From Chloroflexota bacterium (GTDB taxonomy: Bacteria; Chloroflexota; Anaerolineae; Anaerolineales; Villigracilaceae): 64,000 bases of DNA. This document shows positions 25,556-34,090 of this stretch, in pieces (the first letter of the stretch is position 1; each line of letters starts with the position of its first letter). A model generated the notes under the pieces. It ran no database searches. It was not told the origin of the DNA and saw only the letters and a program-made list of their open reading frames with translations. The position numbers and the translations under genes were made by a program. The stretch lies in contig JAIOAU010000006.1 in NCBI GenBank assembly GCA_019873655.1, forward strand, positions 84,640-148,639, written 5' to 3'.

Positions 25556-26299
25556 ATGAAAAGCCTGTGGAAAATGACCTGGATGGAAGCCAAACTGTTC
25601 TTGCGCGAGCCATTTGGCACCTTTTTTACCCTGGCCTTTCCGCTGATGATGCTGTTCCTTTTTGGGAGCATCTACGGCAACGAACCCAGCCCGCTGTTCG
25701 GAGGCCGGGGGACGATTGACATCTCCCTGCCGTCCTACACGGCGATGATTATTGCGACCACCGGCCTGATGTCCACGACGATCACCATTGCGATGTACCG
25801 CGAGTACGGCATCCTGCGCCGCCTGCGCACCACGCCGGTCAGTCCGCTGGTCATCCTGGGCGCGCAGGTGATTGTCCTGTTCCTGATGACGGCCGCCGGC
25901 ATGATGCTGCTTTTGCTGGCGGGAAAACTGGTCTACCATGTGCAGTTCGAGGGCAATGCCCTCAGCCTGCTGGCCGGTTTTACGCTGGCGAGTCTGAGTT
26001 TCTTCGGGATTGGCTTTTTCCTGGCGGGGATCGTTCCCACGCCGCGCACGGCGCAGATTGTCGGCATGGTGCTGTTGTATCCGATGATCTTCCTCTCCGG
26101 GGCCGGTTTCCCGCGCGAATTGCTGCCGGCGACCATCCAAAAGATCGCGACGTTCCTGCCGCTCACTTACGTGGTCAACCTGCTGCGCGGCCTGTGGTTC
26201 GGAGAGGCCTGGAGCCAGCATGTCACCGATGTGGCCGTCCTGGCGGTCGCCCTGGTCGTAGGAGTGCTGGCCTCCTCCAGGCTGTTTCGATGGGAGTGA
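25556..26299 (+). CDS. ABC-2 type transporter permease
   Basis: 247 residues. Six hydrophobic helices with the ABC-2 pattern: N-terminal amphipathic helix (WKMTWMEAKLFLREPFG), the large cytoplasm-facing loop MYREYGILRRLRTTPVSP, and the conserved helix with PMIFLSGAGFPRELLP near residue 180. It is the membrane partner of the preceding ATPase. AAGGAGAG lies upstream of the ATG. The substrate is not readable from sequence; drugs or lipids are usual. Confidence 0.9.
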   Translation: MKSLWKMTWMEAKLFLREPFGTFFTLAFPLMMLFLFGSIYGNEPSPLFGGRGTIDISLPSYTAMIIATTGLMSTTITIAMYREYGILRRLRTTPVSPLVILGAQVIVLFLMTAAGMMLLLLAGKLVYHVQFEGNALSLLAGFTLASLSFFGIGFFLAGIVPTPRTAQIVGMVLLYPMIFLSGAGFPRELLPATIQKIATFLPLTYVVNLLRGLWFGEAWSQHVTDVAVLAVALVVGVLASSRLFRWE

Positions 26300-26341
26300 A
26301 CCGGCAACGGGAGGACGTCCCTGGGATGGTAAAATTACGGT

Positions 26342-28396
26342 GTGATTCCCGTTCATCTGCGACTTGCTGGTTTCCTCTCCTACCGCGAGCCGGCCGAAAT
26401 CGACTTCACCACCTTCGACCTGGCCTGCATTTCCGGCCATAACGGGGCGGGGAAGTCCTCGCTGCTCGACGCCATCACCTGGGCGCTCTTCGGCCAGGCC
26501 CGCAAACGCGACGATTCGCTCGTCAACAGCCACCCGGCGGTCAAGGCCGCCGAGGTGGCCTTTACGTTCCAGTACGAGGGCAATCTGTACCGCGTCCTCC
26601 GCAGCCTGCCGCGCGGCAAGCCGACTCAACTGGAGTTCCAGATTTCCGACGGCGGGACCTGGCGGCCCCTCACCGAGCGCACCGGCCGCGAGACGCAGGC
26701 GCGCATCGAACAGACGCTGCGCCTCGACTACGAGACCTTCGTCAACGCGGCCTTCTTCTTGCAGGGCAAAGCCGACCAGTTCGCCCAGCAGACGCCCGGA
26801 CGGCGCAAGGAAATCCTGGGCAGCATCCTCGGCTTGGAGGTCTGGGAGGCCTACCGCGAGCGCGCCGCCGAGCGGCGCAAGGCCGTCGAGGGCGAGTTGG
26901 CGGCCGTGGATGGCCGTCTGCAGGAGATCGAAGCCGAACTGGCCGAGGAGCCGCAGCGCCGGCAGCGCTTGGCGGAACTGGAAGCCGAATTGGCGCGGCT
27001 GACGGCCGTCCGCAAGACGCAGGAGGCTGCTCTGGAAAGTCTGCGCAAGGCGGCGGCCTCGAAGGTCGCGGCCGAGAAGGCGCGTTTGGAGGAAGAACGG
27101 CGCGCCCTGCAGGAACAGGAGCAATCCGTCCGCCAGCAGGCGCGGGCGCTGTCCGATCTGGAAGCGCGCCTGAAGGACGCCCAGGCCGCCCTCCAGGCCG
27201 CCGAACAGACCCTGGCCCAACGCCCCGCCTTCGAGAGCGAGCGGACGGCCGCCCGCGAACAGTTCGGCCAGTTGAAGGCCGAGAACGAGTGGCTCAAGGC
27301 GGCCATGGACGACCTCAAAGCGCGCCTCGACCAGTTGGCGGCGGCCAAGGACGCGGCGGTCTGTCCGCTGTGCGGCCAGCCCTTGAGCCAGACTCACCTG
27401 CAGAGCACCCTGGCGCAGTTGGAGGCGGAGGGCAAAGAAAAGGGGGATCGCTTCCGCGCCAACAAAGCCCGCATGGACGAACTCGTCCAGCAGATGCGCG
27501 TCCAAGAACAGCAGGCCGCCCGCTTCGAGGAGGCCGAGCGCGAACGCCTGAGGGCTTCGAACATGGCTGCCCAGTTCGGCGAACGCCTGGAGGCCATCCG
27601 CAAGGCGGTCGAGGCCTGGGAGGCGGGCGGCGCGCAGCGCCTCGCCCAGGTGGAGGCCCTGCTCTCGAGCGAGGAATATCTGCGCCAGCAGGAAGTCCCG
27701 GCCGCGGACCTCCAGCAGGCCGAGCGGGTCTTGCTCGATTTGCAGGAGCAGGAGAACCGCCTGAATCAGGAGGTCGGCGCGGCGCGCCAGAAGGTGAACG
27801 TCCTCGACGACCTGCGGGCGCGCCGGCAGCGTTTGCAGGCCGAGCGCGAAGCCTCCGCCCGGCAGGTTGGCCGCTACAAAGTCCTCGAACGCGCCTTCGG
27901 GCGGGATGGCGTCCCGGCCCTGCTGATCGAACAGGCCTTGCCCGAGATCGAGGCGCGCGCCAATGAGTTGCTCGACCGTCTCTCGGACGGCAGCATGTCG
28001 GTCCGCTTCGTCACCCAAGCCGGTTACAAGGACAAGAAGCGCGACGACCTGCGCGAGACCCTCGAGATTCAAATCAGCGACGGGGCCGGGCAGCGCGATT
28101 ACGAATTATTCTCCGGCGGCGAGGCCTTCCGGGTCAACTTCGCCATCCGCCTGGCGCTCTCGCAGGTGCTGGCCGGCCGCAAGGGCGCCCGCCTGCAAAC
28201 CCTCATCATTGACGAAGGCTTCGGGTCGCAGGACGCCCAGGGCCGTCAGCGGCTGATCGAGGCCATCAACGCCGTGCACGGCGATTTCGCCAAGATTCTG
28301 GTCATCACCCACATGGACGAACTCAAGGACGCCTTCCCCACCCGCATCGAGGTCGAGAAGACCGAGCGGGGGTCGCAGGTGAAGGTGATCGGATGA
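26342..28396 (+). CDS. SbcC/Rad50-like SMC ATPase with zinc hook
   Basis: 684 residues from GTG at 26342; TAAAAT (26330-26335) ends 6 nt upstream. ATPase head with Walker A GHNGAGKSSLLDA near residue 32, long coiled coils, zinc hook CPLCGQPL at 341-348, and the C-terminal half with YELFSGGEAFRVNFAIRLALSQ (signature) and LIIDEGFGSQD (Walker B). Rad50/SbcC works with the Mre11/SbcD nuclease on DNA ends. At 684 residues it is shorter than E. coli SbcC (over 1,000), because the coils are short. No sbcD gene is adjacent. Confidence 0.82.
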   Translation: MIPVHLRLAGFLSYREPAEIDFTTFDLACISGHNGAGKSSLLDAITWALFGQARKRDDSLVNSHPAVKAAEVAFTFQYEGNLYRVLRSLPRGKPTQLEFQISDGGTWRPLTERTGRETQARIEQTLRLDYETFVNAAFFLQGKADQFAQQTPGRRKEILGSILGLEVWEAYRERAAERRKAVEGELAAVDGRLQEIEAELAEEPQRRQRLAELEAELARLTAVRKTQEAALESLRKAAASKVAAEKARLEEERRALQEQEQSVRQQARALSDLEARLKDAQAALQAAEQTLAQRPAFESERTAAREQFGQLKAENEWLKAAMDDLKARLDQLAAAKDAAVCPLCGQPLSQTHLQSTLAQLEAEGKEKGDRFRANKARMDELVQQMRVQEQQAARFEEAERERLRASNMAAQFGERLEAIRKAVEAWEAGGAQRLAQVEALLSSEEYLRQQEVPAADLQQAERVLLDLQEQENRLNQEVGAARQKVNVLDDLRARRQRLQAEREASARQVGRYKVLERAFGRDGVPALLIEQALPEIEARANELLDRLSDGSMSVRFVTQAGYKDKKRDDLRETLEIQISDGAGQRDYELFSGGEAFRVNFAIRLALSQVLAGRKGARLQTLIIDEGFGSQDAQGRQRLIEAINAVHGDFAKILVITHMDELKDAFPTRIEVEKTERGSQVKVIG

Positions 28397-29571
28397 GCGG
28401 GGCGCTCCTGGCCCTTTTCTCGACCCTGGCCTGCTTGATCGGCGCCGTCATCGTCACCTGGCTGCACAACCAGCACCAGATGAACATCGTCGTCCGGCCG
28501 GTTGCGCCGCCCCGGCGCGGGCCGCGCCTCTCGGTCATCGTCCCGGCCCGCGACGAGGAACGCAACATCCGGCGCTGCGTCGAGGCCCTCCTGGCGCAGA
28601 CCTGGCCGGACTACGAGGTGCTGGTCCTGGACGACCGCTCGAGCGACGCCACCCCCCGCATCCTGGCTGAACTGGCCGGGCGCGATCCCCGCCTGCGCGT
28701 TTTGCGCGGCGCCGACCTACCCCCCGGCTGGGCCGGCAAACCCCACGCGTTGCACCAGGCCGCCGCCCAGGCGCGCGGCGAGTGGCTCTGTTTCGTGGAT
28801 GCCGACACCTTCCTCGCCCCCGAGGCGCTGGCGTCCGTCTACGCCGCGGCGCAGGAGCAGCAGGCCGACCTGTTCACGCTCATGACCGCCCAGGAGATCA
28901 AGACCTTTTGGGAGCGGGTCATCCTGCCGCTGGTGTTCACGGCGCTCTCGGTCGGTTTCGCGCCGCGCAAGGTCAACGATCCGAAGCGCAAGGACGCCAT
29001 TGCCAACGGGCAGTTCATCTTCATCCGGCGGGCGGTGTACGAGGCCGTGGGCGGGCACGCCGCCATCAAGAATTCCATCGTGGAGGACAAAGACCTGGCC
29101 GTCCTGGTCAAGCGGGCCGGCTATCGGCTGGTGGTGGCCGACGGGCGGCAGGTCGCCTCGACCCGCATGTACACCTCGCTGCCCGAGATGTGGGAGGGCT
29201 GGACGAAGAACATCTTCCTCGGCCTGAAAGGCTCGGCCGGGATGCTCCTGCTGGGCGCTTTTGGGGCTTTTCTCAGCCTGATGGCCGCCCTCGTGCTGCC
29301 GCTCTGGCTGGCGGGCGGCCTGGCCTGGTTCGCCGCTGGCGGCGGGTCCGCGGCGCTGCTGACGGCGCTCGAGGCGGCTCTGCTGTGGGGCTATCTCATC
29401 TTCTGGCGCGTCCTGGCGCTGCGGAGCATGGACGTGCCGCCCCTCTATGCCCTGACCGTCCCGCTGGGGGCGGCCGTCTTTGCGGCGATGATGTTCGCCT
29501 CGGCCTGGAAGGTGCTCTCCGGCCGGGGCGTCACCTGGAAGGGCCGGCGCTATCGCCGAAATGTGACCTAA
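28393..29571 (+). CDS. family 2 glycosyltransferase, membrane-bound
   Basis: 392 residues; ATGA overlap with the preceding gene gives translational coupling. N-terminal membrane helix, then a GT-A domain: SVIVPARDEERNI near residue 50, LDDRSSDATP near 79, the metal-binding FVDADT near 133, VEDKDLAVLVKRAGY near 230 and WEGWTKN near 268. Three to four helices at the C-terminus. The layout resembles CrtQ/hopanoid-type transferases acting on lipids or carotenoids, but the acceptor is unknown. Its stop codon lies within the Crp-type site that controls nrfHA. Confidence 0.85.
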   Translation: MSGALLALFSTLACLIGAVIVTWLHNQHQMNIVVRPVAPPRRGPRLSVIVPARDEERNIRRCVEALLAQTWPDYEVLVLDDRSSDATPRILAELAGRDPRLRVLRGADLPPGWAGKPHALHQAAAQARGEWLCFVDADTFLAPEALASVYAAAQEQQADLFTLMTAQEIKTFWERVILPLVFTALSVGFAPRKVNDPKRKDAIANGQFIFIRRAVYEAVGGHAAIKNSIVEDKDLAVLVKRAGYRLVVADGRQVASTRMYTSLPEMWEGWTKNIFLGLKGSAGMLLLGAFGAFLSLMAALVLPLWLAGGLAWFAAGGGSAALLTALEAALLWGYLIFWRVLALRSMDVPPLYALTVPLGAAVFAAMMFASAWKVLSGRGVTWKGRRYRRNVT

Positions 29572-29603
29572 GTCACAAATTTATTCCACGGATTTGCTAC
29601 AAT
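29562..29603 (+). promoter_or_regulatory. nrfHA promoter with Crp-type operator
   Basis: TGTGA-CCTAAG-TCACA at 29562-29577 is a perfect match to the Crp consensus TGTGA-N6-TCACA. A -10 box TACAAT follows at 29598-29603 with no good -35. With transcription starting near 29610 the site is centred at about -41, the class II activator position. It overlaps the end of the glycosyltransferase gene. Confidence 0.75.
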
Positions 29604-29611
29604 AGAGGGTG

Positions 29612-30109
29612 ATGAAAACGTTTGCCGCCCATTGGCCGCTGGTTGTTGGCTTGCTGGCGCTGGTCGCTGCGCTGGGCGTGTTCGCCTGGGCGAGCGACGC
29701 GCCGGCCTATGCCGGCCACGAACCTGCCACCTGCAACAATTGCCACGTCATGCACGACGCCTACGAGAACTGGTTCCACGCCCCGCACCAACGCTGGGCG
29801 GTCTGCACCGACTGCCACCTGCCGCACGAGAATTTTATCGCCTACTGGTACGAGAAGGGCCGTTCCGGATTCCATGATGTCCTCGTCTTCTCGACCGGGA
29901 CCTACCCGGAGCGCATTCGCGCCACCGAGCGGACGCGCCGCATCATCCAGTCCAACTGCATCCGCTGCCACCTGGACGCGGTCGAGAGCATCGTCATGGC
30001 GCCCCAGCCCTTCGAGCGTCCCTGTTGGGAGTGCCATCGGGACGTGGCCCACGGAGAGCGCGGCCTCTCGCAGTCCCCCTATCACGATGAGGAGGTGTAC
30101 CACCGATGA
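29612..30109 (+). CDS. nrfH: cytochrome c nitrite reductase small subunit
   Basis: 165 residues (ATG at 29612; GTG at 29609 is possible). N-terminal membrane anchor (residues 7-28) followed by four c-type heme motifs, CNNCH, CTDCH, CIRCH and CWECH, as in the NapC/NirT-type quinol dehydrogenase NrfH. It passes electrons from menaquinol to NrfA. The NrfA start overlaps its stop (ATGA). The hemes need a cytochrome c maturation system, not seen here. Confidence 0.93.
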   Translation: MKTFAAHWPLVVGLLALVAALGVFAWASDAPAYAGHEPATCNNCHVMHDAYENWFHAPHQRWAVCTDCHLPHENFIAYWYEKGRSGFHDVLVFSTGTYPERIRATERTRRIIQSNCIRCHLDAVESIVMAPQPFERPCWECHRDVAHGERGLSQSPYHDEEVYHR

Positions 30110-31446
30110 AAAAGTACACGCACCTGATTCTGGTCGGCGTCATCTTGATTCTGACCGCTTTGCTGGCAGGGGTGCTGATTTTTCTGAAAAGTCAGCCGCC
30201 CCAGCCGCGCGCCTTTCAGCCCATCGTCGAAGTCGCGCCCTTCGAACCCGATTCGGCCGTCTGGGGCGAGAATTTTCCCAACCAGTACAGCAGCATGTTG
30301 CTGACCGCCGAGAATCGCGCCGACACCGAGTACGGCGGTTCGAGCGGCTTCTCGCACCTGGAGCGCGACCCGCGCCAGGTGATCCTGTTTGCCGGTTATC
30401 CTTTCAGTTGGGAATACAATGACGACCGCGGCCACGCTTACGCCCTGGCTGATGTGGAAGCCACCGCCCGCGTCACCGCTTCGACCCACGCCACTTGCTA
30501 CTCGTGCAAGTCATCCAACAACCCCGCCCTGTGGGCCGAGATGGGGCGGGAAGGGTATGACGCCCTGCTCTTCTCCGAGATAGCCCCGCGCATGGAGTAC
30601 TCGATCGGCTGCGCCAACTGTCACGAGGCCGGGACGATGCGTCTAATCGTCACCAATCCCTCGCTGGAGACCGCCTTCGAGGCCCAGGGGATTGACTGGC
30701 GCAATTTCTCCCGCCAGGAGATGCGCACCGTCGTCTGCGCCAACTGTCACGTCGAGTATTACATGGTCGGCGAGGACAAAATCCTGACCTTCCCCTGGGC
30801 CAACGGCACGCGCATCGACCAAATCATTGCCTACTATGACGAGATCGGTTTCGCCGACTGGACCTATCCCGGCACAGGGACGCCCATGCTCAAAGCCCAG
30901 CATCCCGAATTCGAGTTTTTCACGGCCGGAAGCACCCACTACGAAGCCGGCGTCGCTTGCGCCGATTGTCACATGCCCTACGTGCGCGATGGCGCGGCCA
31001 AATACTCCAGCCACAACATTCACTCGCCTCTGTTCGATCCGATGGCTGCCTGCGGCCAGTGTCACACGGACGTGGACTACGTCGTGGAGCGGGTGAATGT
31101 CATTCAAGATCAAGTCTTCGCCGCCAAGATCGCGGCCGAGGACGCCTTGATCGATGCCATCACCGCCCTCTCCGTCGCGGCCGCCGATCCGCGCGCCGAC
31201 CCGGTCCTGCTCGAGCAAGCGCGTCGACTGCACCGGCGGGCGCAGTTCATGTGGGATTTCGTCTCGGCCGAGAACAGCATGGGCTTTCACAATCCCGAAT
31301 ACGCCCTTTCCATCTTGACCGAGGTGACCAATCTGGCCCGCCAGGCGCAGATGCTGGCGGCCCAGGCAACCGGCAACCTTGACCTGTTGCAGACCGGCGT
31401 CTATTACACCATCGACCCGCCGCCTGCGCCGGCCTCCCCGCCGTAA
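30106..31446 (+). CDS. nrfA: ammonia-forming cytochrome c nitrite reductase catalytic subunit
   Basis: 446 residues. Reduces nitrite to ammonium with six electrons outside the membrane; NrfA enzymes can also reduce NO and, slowly, sulfite. N-terminal signal or anchor helix (residues 7-28). The active-site heme motif is CYSCK at 131-135, the hallmark of classical NrfA. Four further motifs follow: CANCH, CANCH, CADCH and CGQCH. A terminator follows. Together with nrfH it forms a two-gene operon under a Crp-type site. Confidence 0.95.
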   Translation: MKKYTHLILVGVILILTALLAGVLIFLKSQPPQPRAFQPIVEVAPFEPDSAVWGENFPNQYSSMLLTAENRADTEYGGSSGFSHLERDPRQVILFAGYPFSWEYNDDRGHAYALADVEATARVTASTHATCYSCKSSNNPALWAEMGREGYDALLFSEIAPRMEYSIGCANCHEAGTMRLIVTNPSLETAFEAQGIDWRNFSRQEMRTVVCANCHVEYYMVGEDKILTFPWANGTRIDQIIAYYDEIGFADWTYPGTGTPMLKAQHPEFEFFTAGSTHYEAGVACADCHMPYVRDGAAKYSSHNIHSPLFDPMAACGQCHTDVDYVVERVNVIQDQVFAAKIAAEDALIDAITALSVAAADPRADPVLLEQARRLHRRAQFMWDFVSAENSMGFHNPEYALSILTEVTNLARQAQMLAAQATGNLDLLQTGVYYTIDPPPAPASPP

Positions 31447-31461
31447 TCTTCCTCTTGCCAG

Positions 31462-31502
31462 AAAAGGCTTCGAAGGCGGCAGAAGAACCTTCGAAGCCTT
31501 TT
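31462..31502. terminator. bidirectional terminator, nrfA and Crp-family gene
   Basis: AAAAGGCTTCGAAGG (31462-31476) pairs with CCTTCGAAGCCTTTT (31488-31502), giving a T-run on both strands between convergent genes. Confidence 0.8.
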
Positions 31503-31521
31503 GTATCGCCGGGCGGATTGG

Positions 31522-32199
31522 TCAATTCCATGGTCCTTGCGTCCACTGTTCCAGCACGTGCGGGTCGGCGACCGTGATGCGGCGTTTCTCCACGCGAATG
31601 GCCCCCGAGCGTTCCAGTTCGCGCAGCGAGCGGGCGACCACCTCGCGCACCGTTCCCAGGCGGGCGGCCATCTGGTCTTGCGTCAACTGGGTGCGGCGCG
31701 TCTCCTGGATCAGGCGCGCCAGGCGGTGAGTGACCTGATAGAACGCCATCTCGCTGACCGCCTGCACCAGGTGGCGCAGATTGGCGCACAGGTTATCGAT
31801 CACCTTCTGGGCGAACTCGGGATTGGCGGCCACCGTCTGGCGGATGCATTCCGCCTCGACCACCCAGACGCGGCTTTCTTCGAGCGCCTCGGCGTTGACC
31901 GGATTGCCGCCCTGGTCGAAGACCGACACCTCGTTGAACGTCTCTTTCTCCTGCACCAGGCGGACGATGTACTGGCGTCCCTGGGGCGAGAGGCGGTACA
32001 ACTTGACGCATCCGTGTTGGACGATGTGCAAACCAGCGCAGGGTTCGCCTTCCCAGAAGAGCGGCTCGCCGCGTTCGAATTGGCGCAGGGAGGTGCACTC
32101 CGCGGCGCGCTTCAAATCCGTTTCGGGCAGATTCTCGAAATAAGGATTCTCGCGCAGCGCGCGCAACTTTTCATCGAATTCAACCTTTAAAACCCTCAT
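31522..32199 (-). CDS. Crp/Fnr-family transcriptional regulator
   Basis: 225 residues. N-terminal cNMP-type effector domain (residues 20-130), dimer helix, and C-terminal HTH (171-205). In the recognition helix the pattern R185-E186-x-V-x-R190 matches the RE-V-R of E. coli Crp that reads TGTGA half sites, rather than the VE-S-R of Fnr that reads TTGAT. The effector domain lacks the N-terminal four-cysteine iron-sulfur cluster of Fnr and a clear cAMP-binding RxS, so the ligand is unknown (NO- or redox-type sensors such as Dnr/NnrR are candidates). It is convergent with nrfHA, whose promoter carries a perfect TGTGA-N6-TCACA. Confidence 0.88.
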   Translation of the reverse strand: MRVLKVEFDEKLRALRENPYFENLPETDLKRAAECTSLRQFERGEPLFWEGEPCAGLHIVQHGCVKLYRLSPQGRQYIVRLVQEKETFNEVSVFDQGGNPVNAEALEESRVWVVEAECIRQTVAANPEFAQKVIDNLCANLRHLVQAVSEMAFYQVTHRLARLIQETRRTQLTQDQMAARLGTVREVVARSLRELERSGAIRVEKRRITVADPHVLEQWTQGPWN

Positions 32200-32221
32200 A
32201 ACCCCGATTCCTCATCCACAA

Positions 32222-32652
32222 AATCCGTTCCTATCCGTGAATCCGTGACAAAGTCCGTTGACCAAAATCCGTTCCCATCCGTGAGTCCGCTACAAAGTCC
32301 GCTGACTGGAATCCGTTCCCATCCGTGAGTCCGCTACAAAGTCCGCTGACTGGAATCCGTTTCCATCCGTGAGTCCGTTACAAAGTCCGCTGACCAAATC
32401 CGTTTCCATCCGTGAGTCCGTTACAAAGTCCGCTGACCAAATCCGTTCCCATCCGTGAATCCGTGACAAAGTCCGTTGACCAAAATCCGTTCCTATCCGT
32501 GAATCCGCTACAAAGTCCGCTGACCAAATCCGTTCCCATCCGTGAGTCCGCTACAAAGTCCGCTGACTGGAATCCGTTCCCATCCGTGAGTCCGTTACAA
32601 AGTCCGCTGACCAAATCCGTTCCCCTCCGTGAGTCCGTGACCAAGTCCGTTG
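32222..32652 (-). repeat. tandem array, ten 43/44-bp units
   Basis: Ten units start at 32222, 32266, 32310, 32354, 32397, 32440, 32484, 32527, 32571 and 32614. Each reads roughly AATCCGTTCC-CATCCGTGAG-TCCGCTACAAAG-TCCGCTGACC, itself built from the words ATCCGT and AGTCCG. Units differ at a few positions (CC or TT, CTAC or TTAC or GTGAC, CAA or TGG). Unit length alternates 43 and 44, so no reading frame is kept and it is unlikely to encode protein. The array begins 23 bp before the Crp-family start and abuts the phosphoribosyltransferase stop codon. Confidence 0.95.
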
Positions 32653-33165
32653 TCAACCATCCGCCCCCGTCAACACCCGGTCTGCGCCGCGGTCGATTTC
32701 CCACGGATAGATGACATACGCCTCGGTGGCTTCGGCGTAATAATCCGGCCGCAGCGTGCCGAACAGCGAGCGGTACGGATTGAAATGCAGGACGCACGTT
32801 TCGGGGAACCCGCCCGCCGCCGAGACGCGGTTCTTGACGGCGGTCATCGTCCGCCCCGACCCCCAGACGTCGTCCACGCACAGGACGCGCCGGCCGCGCA
32901 GCAAATCGTCGGCGGGGAACTGCAAGAAAGTCGGCCAGGCCAGCAACGACGTTTTTTCCGCCTCCAGCAGGGCGGGGAAGTCCACTGCCGCCGTCAGCAG
33001 CGTGGTCAGGCCCATTTTCTCGGCCAGCAGCCCGCCGGGGATGATGCCGCCGCGCGTCACCATCAGCAGCGCGTCGAACTCCCCCCTGAATTTGGGCAAC
33101 AGCGAATCGATCAGACGGTCGACGTCATCCCAGGAGAGTAGGATGTTGCGCGGCCCGGCCTGCAT
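32653..33165 (-). CDS. phosphoribosyltransferase, purine type
   Basis: 170 residues. The PRPP-binding motif is VLCVDDVWGSGRTM near residue 94 (normally VLxVDDxxxTGxT). The upstream MVTRGGIIPGGLLAEKM is the pattern seen before the flexible loop in hypoxanthine/xanthine phosphoribosyltransferases. It probably salvages a purine base; Gpt-like specificity cannot be assigned. The stop codon sits at the edge of the tandem array. It starts 4 nt after the DUF6159 stop, so the two may be co-transcribed. Confidence 0.75.
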   Translation of the reverse strand: MQAGPRNILLSWDDVDRLIDSLLPKFRGEFDALLMVTRGGIIPGGLLAEKMGLTTLLTAAVDFPALLEAEKTSLLAWPTFLQFPADDLLRGRRVLCVDDVWGSGRTMTAVKNRVSAAGGFPETCVLHFNPYRSLFGTLRPDYYAEATEAYVIYPWEIDRGADRVLTGADG

Positions 33166-33169
33166 GTGG

Positions 33170-34060
33170 CTACCCCAGCACAGCCTGCAGCGGGGCGGGC
33201 GCGGCGACCGCGACCTGCGAACCGGCTTCCTGGGCTTTTTCCACCTCGCGCGCCCACAGATACAGGCAGGTATGGTAGGCGGTGGCGGTGTAAGAGGTGA
33301 TCACCGTCGCAATCATGATGAAGACGCCCGCAATCAGCACGCCCAGCCCGACGCCCAGCGCCCAGCCGAGGATTTCCTGCGGCCCGGCCAGCGAGACCAG
33401 CCCCACGCCGACCCCCAGCCCCAGGACGACGCCCAAACCGCCCAGGAAGAAGCCAATCAACCCGTTGACGGCCTTCACTCCCACCGTGCTGATGCCCACC
33501 AACAGCAGATTGTTCTTGACGATGTTGTAGACGCGTTTGAGCGCCTCTTTGAGATTGATGTCTTCGATGACCATCGCCGGCAGGAGCAGAAAGGCCGCCT
33601 CCGTCCAGACCACGTTGATCGTCCCGGCCAGGAGATTGCGGCCGCGGCTCTGGCCTTTTCCCTTGACCCAGTCGCTGAAAATGTTGACCGCCGTCGAGGC
33701 GGCGGCCAGGCTGAGAATGTCGAGCCAATCGCGCTTGACCACCGCCCAGGCCTTGTCCATGCGCCCGTCGCCCTCGGCCAGATAACCGAAGATGAGATAA
33801 ATGGTCATCGCCGAGAAAAGATAACCGACCGAAAACTGGGCGAAAATCATCACCGCTCCCAGGACGAAGATGGCCGCCTGCCCGATCCAGTTCTCGCCGC
33901 CGAACAGAAAAGCGGCGCCGATCATGAATGGGATGAACAGGAGCGAGACGAGGAAACCGACAATCAGGGAGTAAATAGACGGCTTGATCAGGTCGCGATC
34001 CTTGAGGGCCATCTGCCAGGCCTGCTTGAGGAACGACCAGCCGCGGGCAAACGATTGCAT
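33170..34060 (-). CDS. DUF6159-like polytopic membrane protein
   Basis: 296 residues with five to six membrane segments (about residues 27-52, 58-85, 110-125, 150-165, 190-235 and 240-265). It has the family features FARGWSFLKQAW at the start and ATAYHTCLYLWARE near the end. Function unknown; such proteins are common in Chloroflexota and actinobacteria. TATAAT (ATTATA 34090-34095) overlaps the priA stop codon and drives this gene; GGAGGCG precedes the start. Confidence 0.65.
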   Translation of the reverse strand: MQSFARGWSFLKQAWQMALKDRDLIKPSIYSLIVGFLVSLLFIPFMIGAAFLFGGENWIGQAAIFVLGAVMIFAQFSVGYLFSAMTIYLIFGYLAEGDGRMDKAWAVVKRDWLDILSLAAASTAVNIFSDWVKGKGQSRGRNLLAGTINVVWTEAAFLLLPAMVIEDINLKEALKRVYNIVKNNLLLVGISTVGVKAVNGLIGFFLGGLGVVLGLGVGVGLVSLAGPQEILGWALGVGLGVLIAGVFIMIATVITSYTATAYHTCLYLWAREVEKAQEAGSQVAVAAPAPLQAVLG

Positions 34061-34090
34061 AGGACGCCTCCAAACTGTAAGATGAGATGA

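Noticed and set aside
31522..32199. Fnr proper (oxygen-sensing iron-sulfur regulator)
   Set aside because: The N-terminal cysteine cluster is missing and the recognition helix has the Crp-type R-E-R pattern.
32222..32652. CRISPR array
   Set aside because: Units are continuous head-to-tail copies with no unique spacers and no cas genes nearby.
32378..32881. Minus-strand open frame through the tandem array (repeats like DLVSGLCNGLTDGNGF)
   Set aside because: Unit length alternates 43/44 bp so the frame is not periodic, and the frame overlaps the real phosphoribosyltransferase gene.
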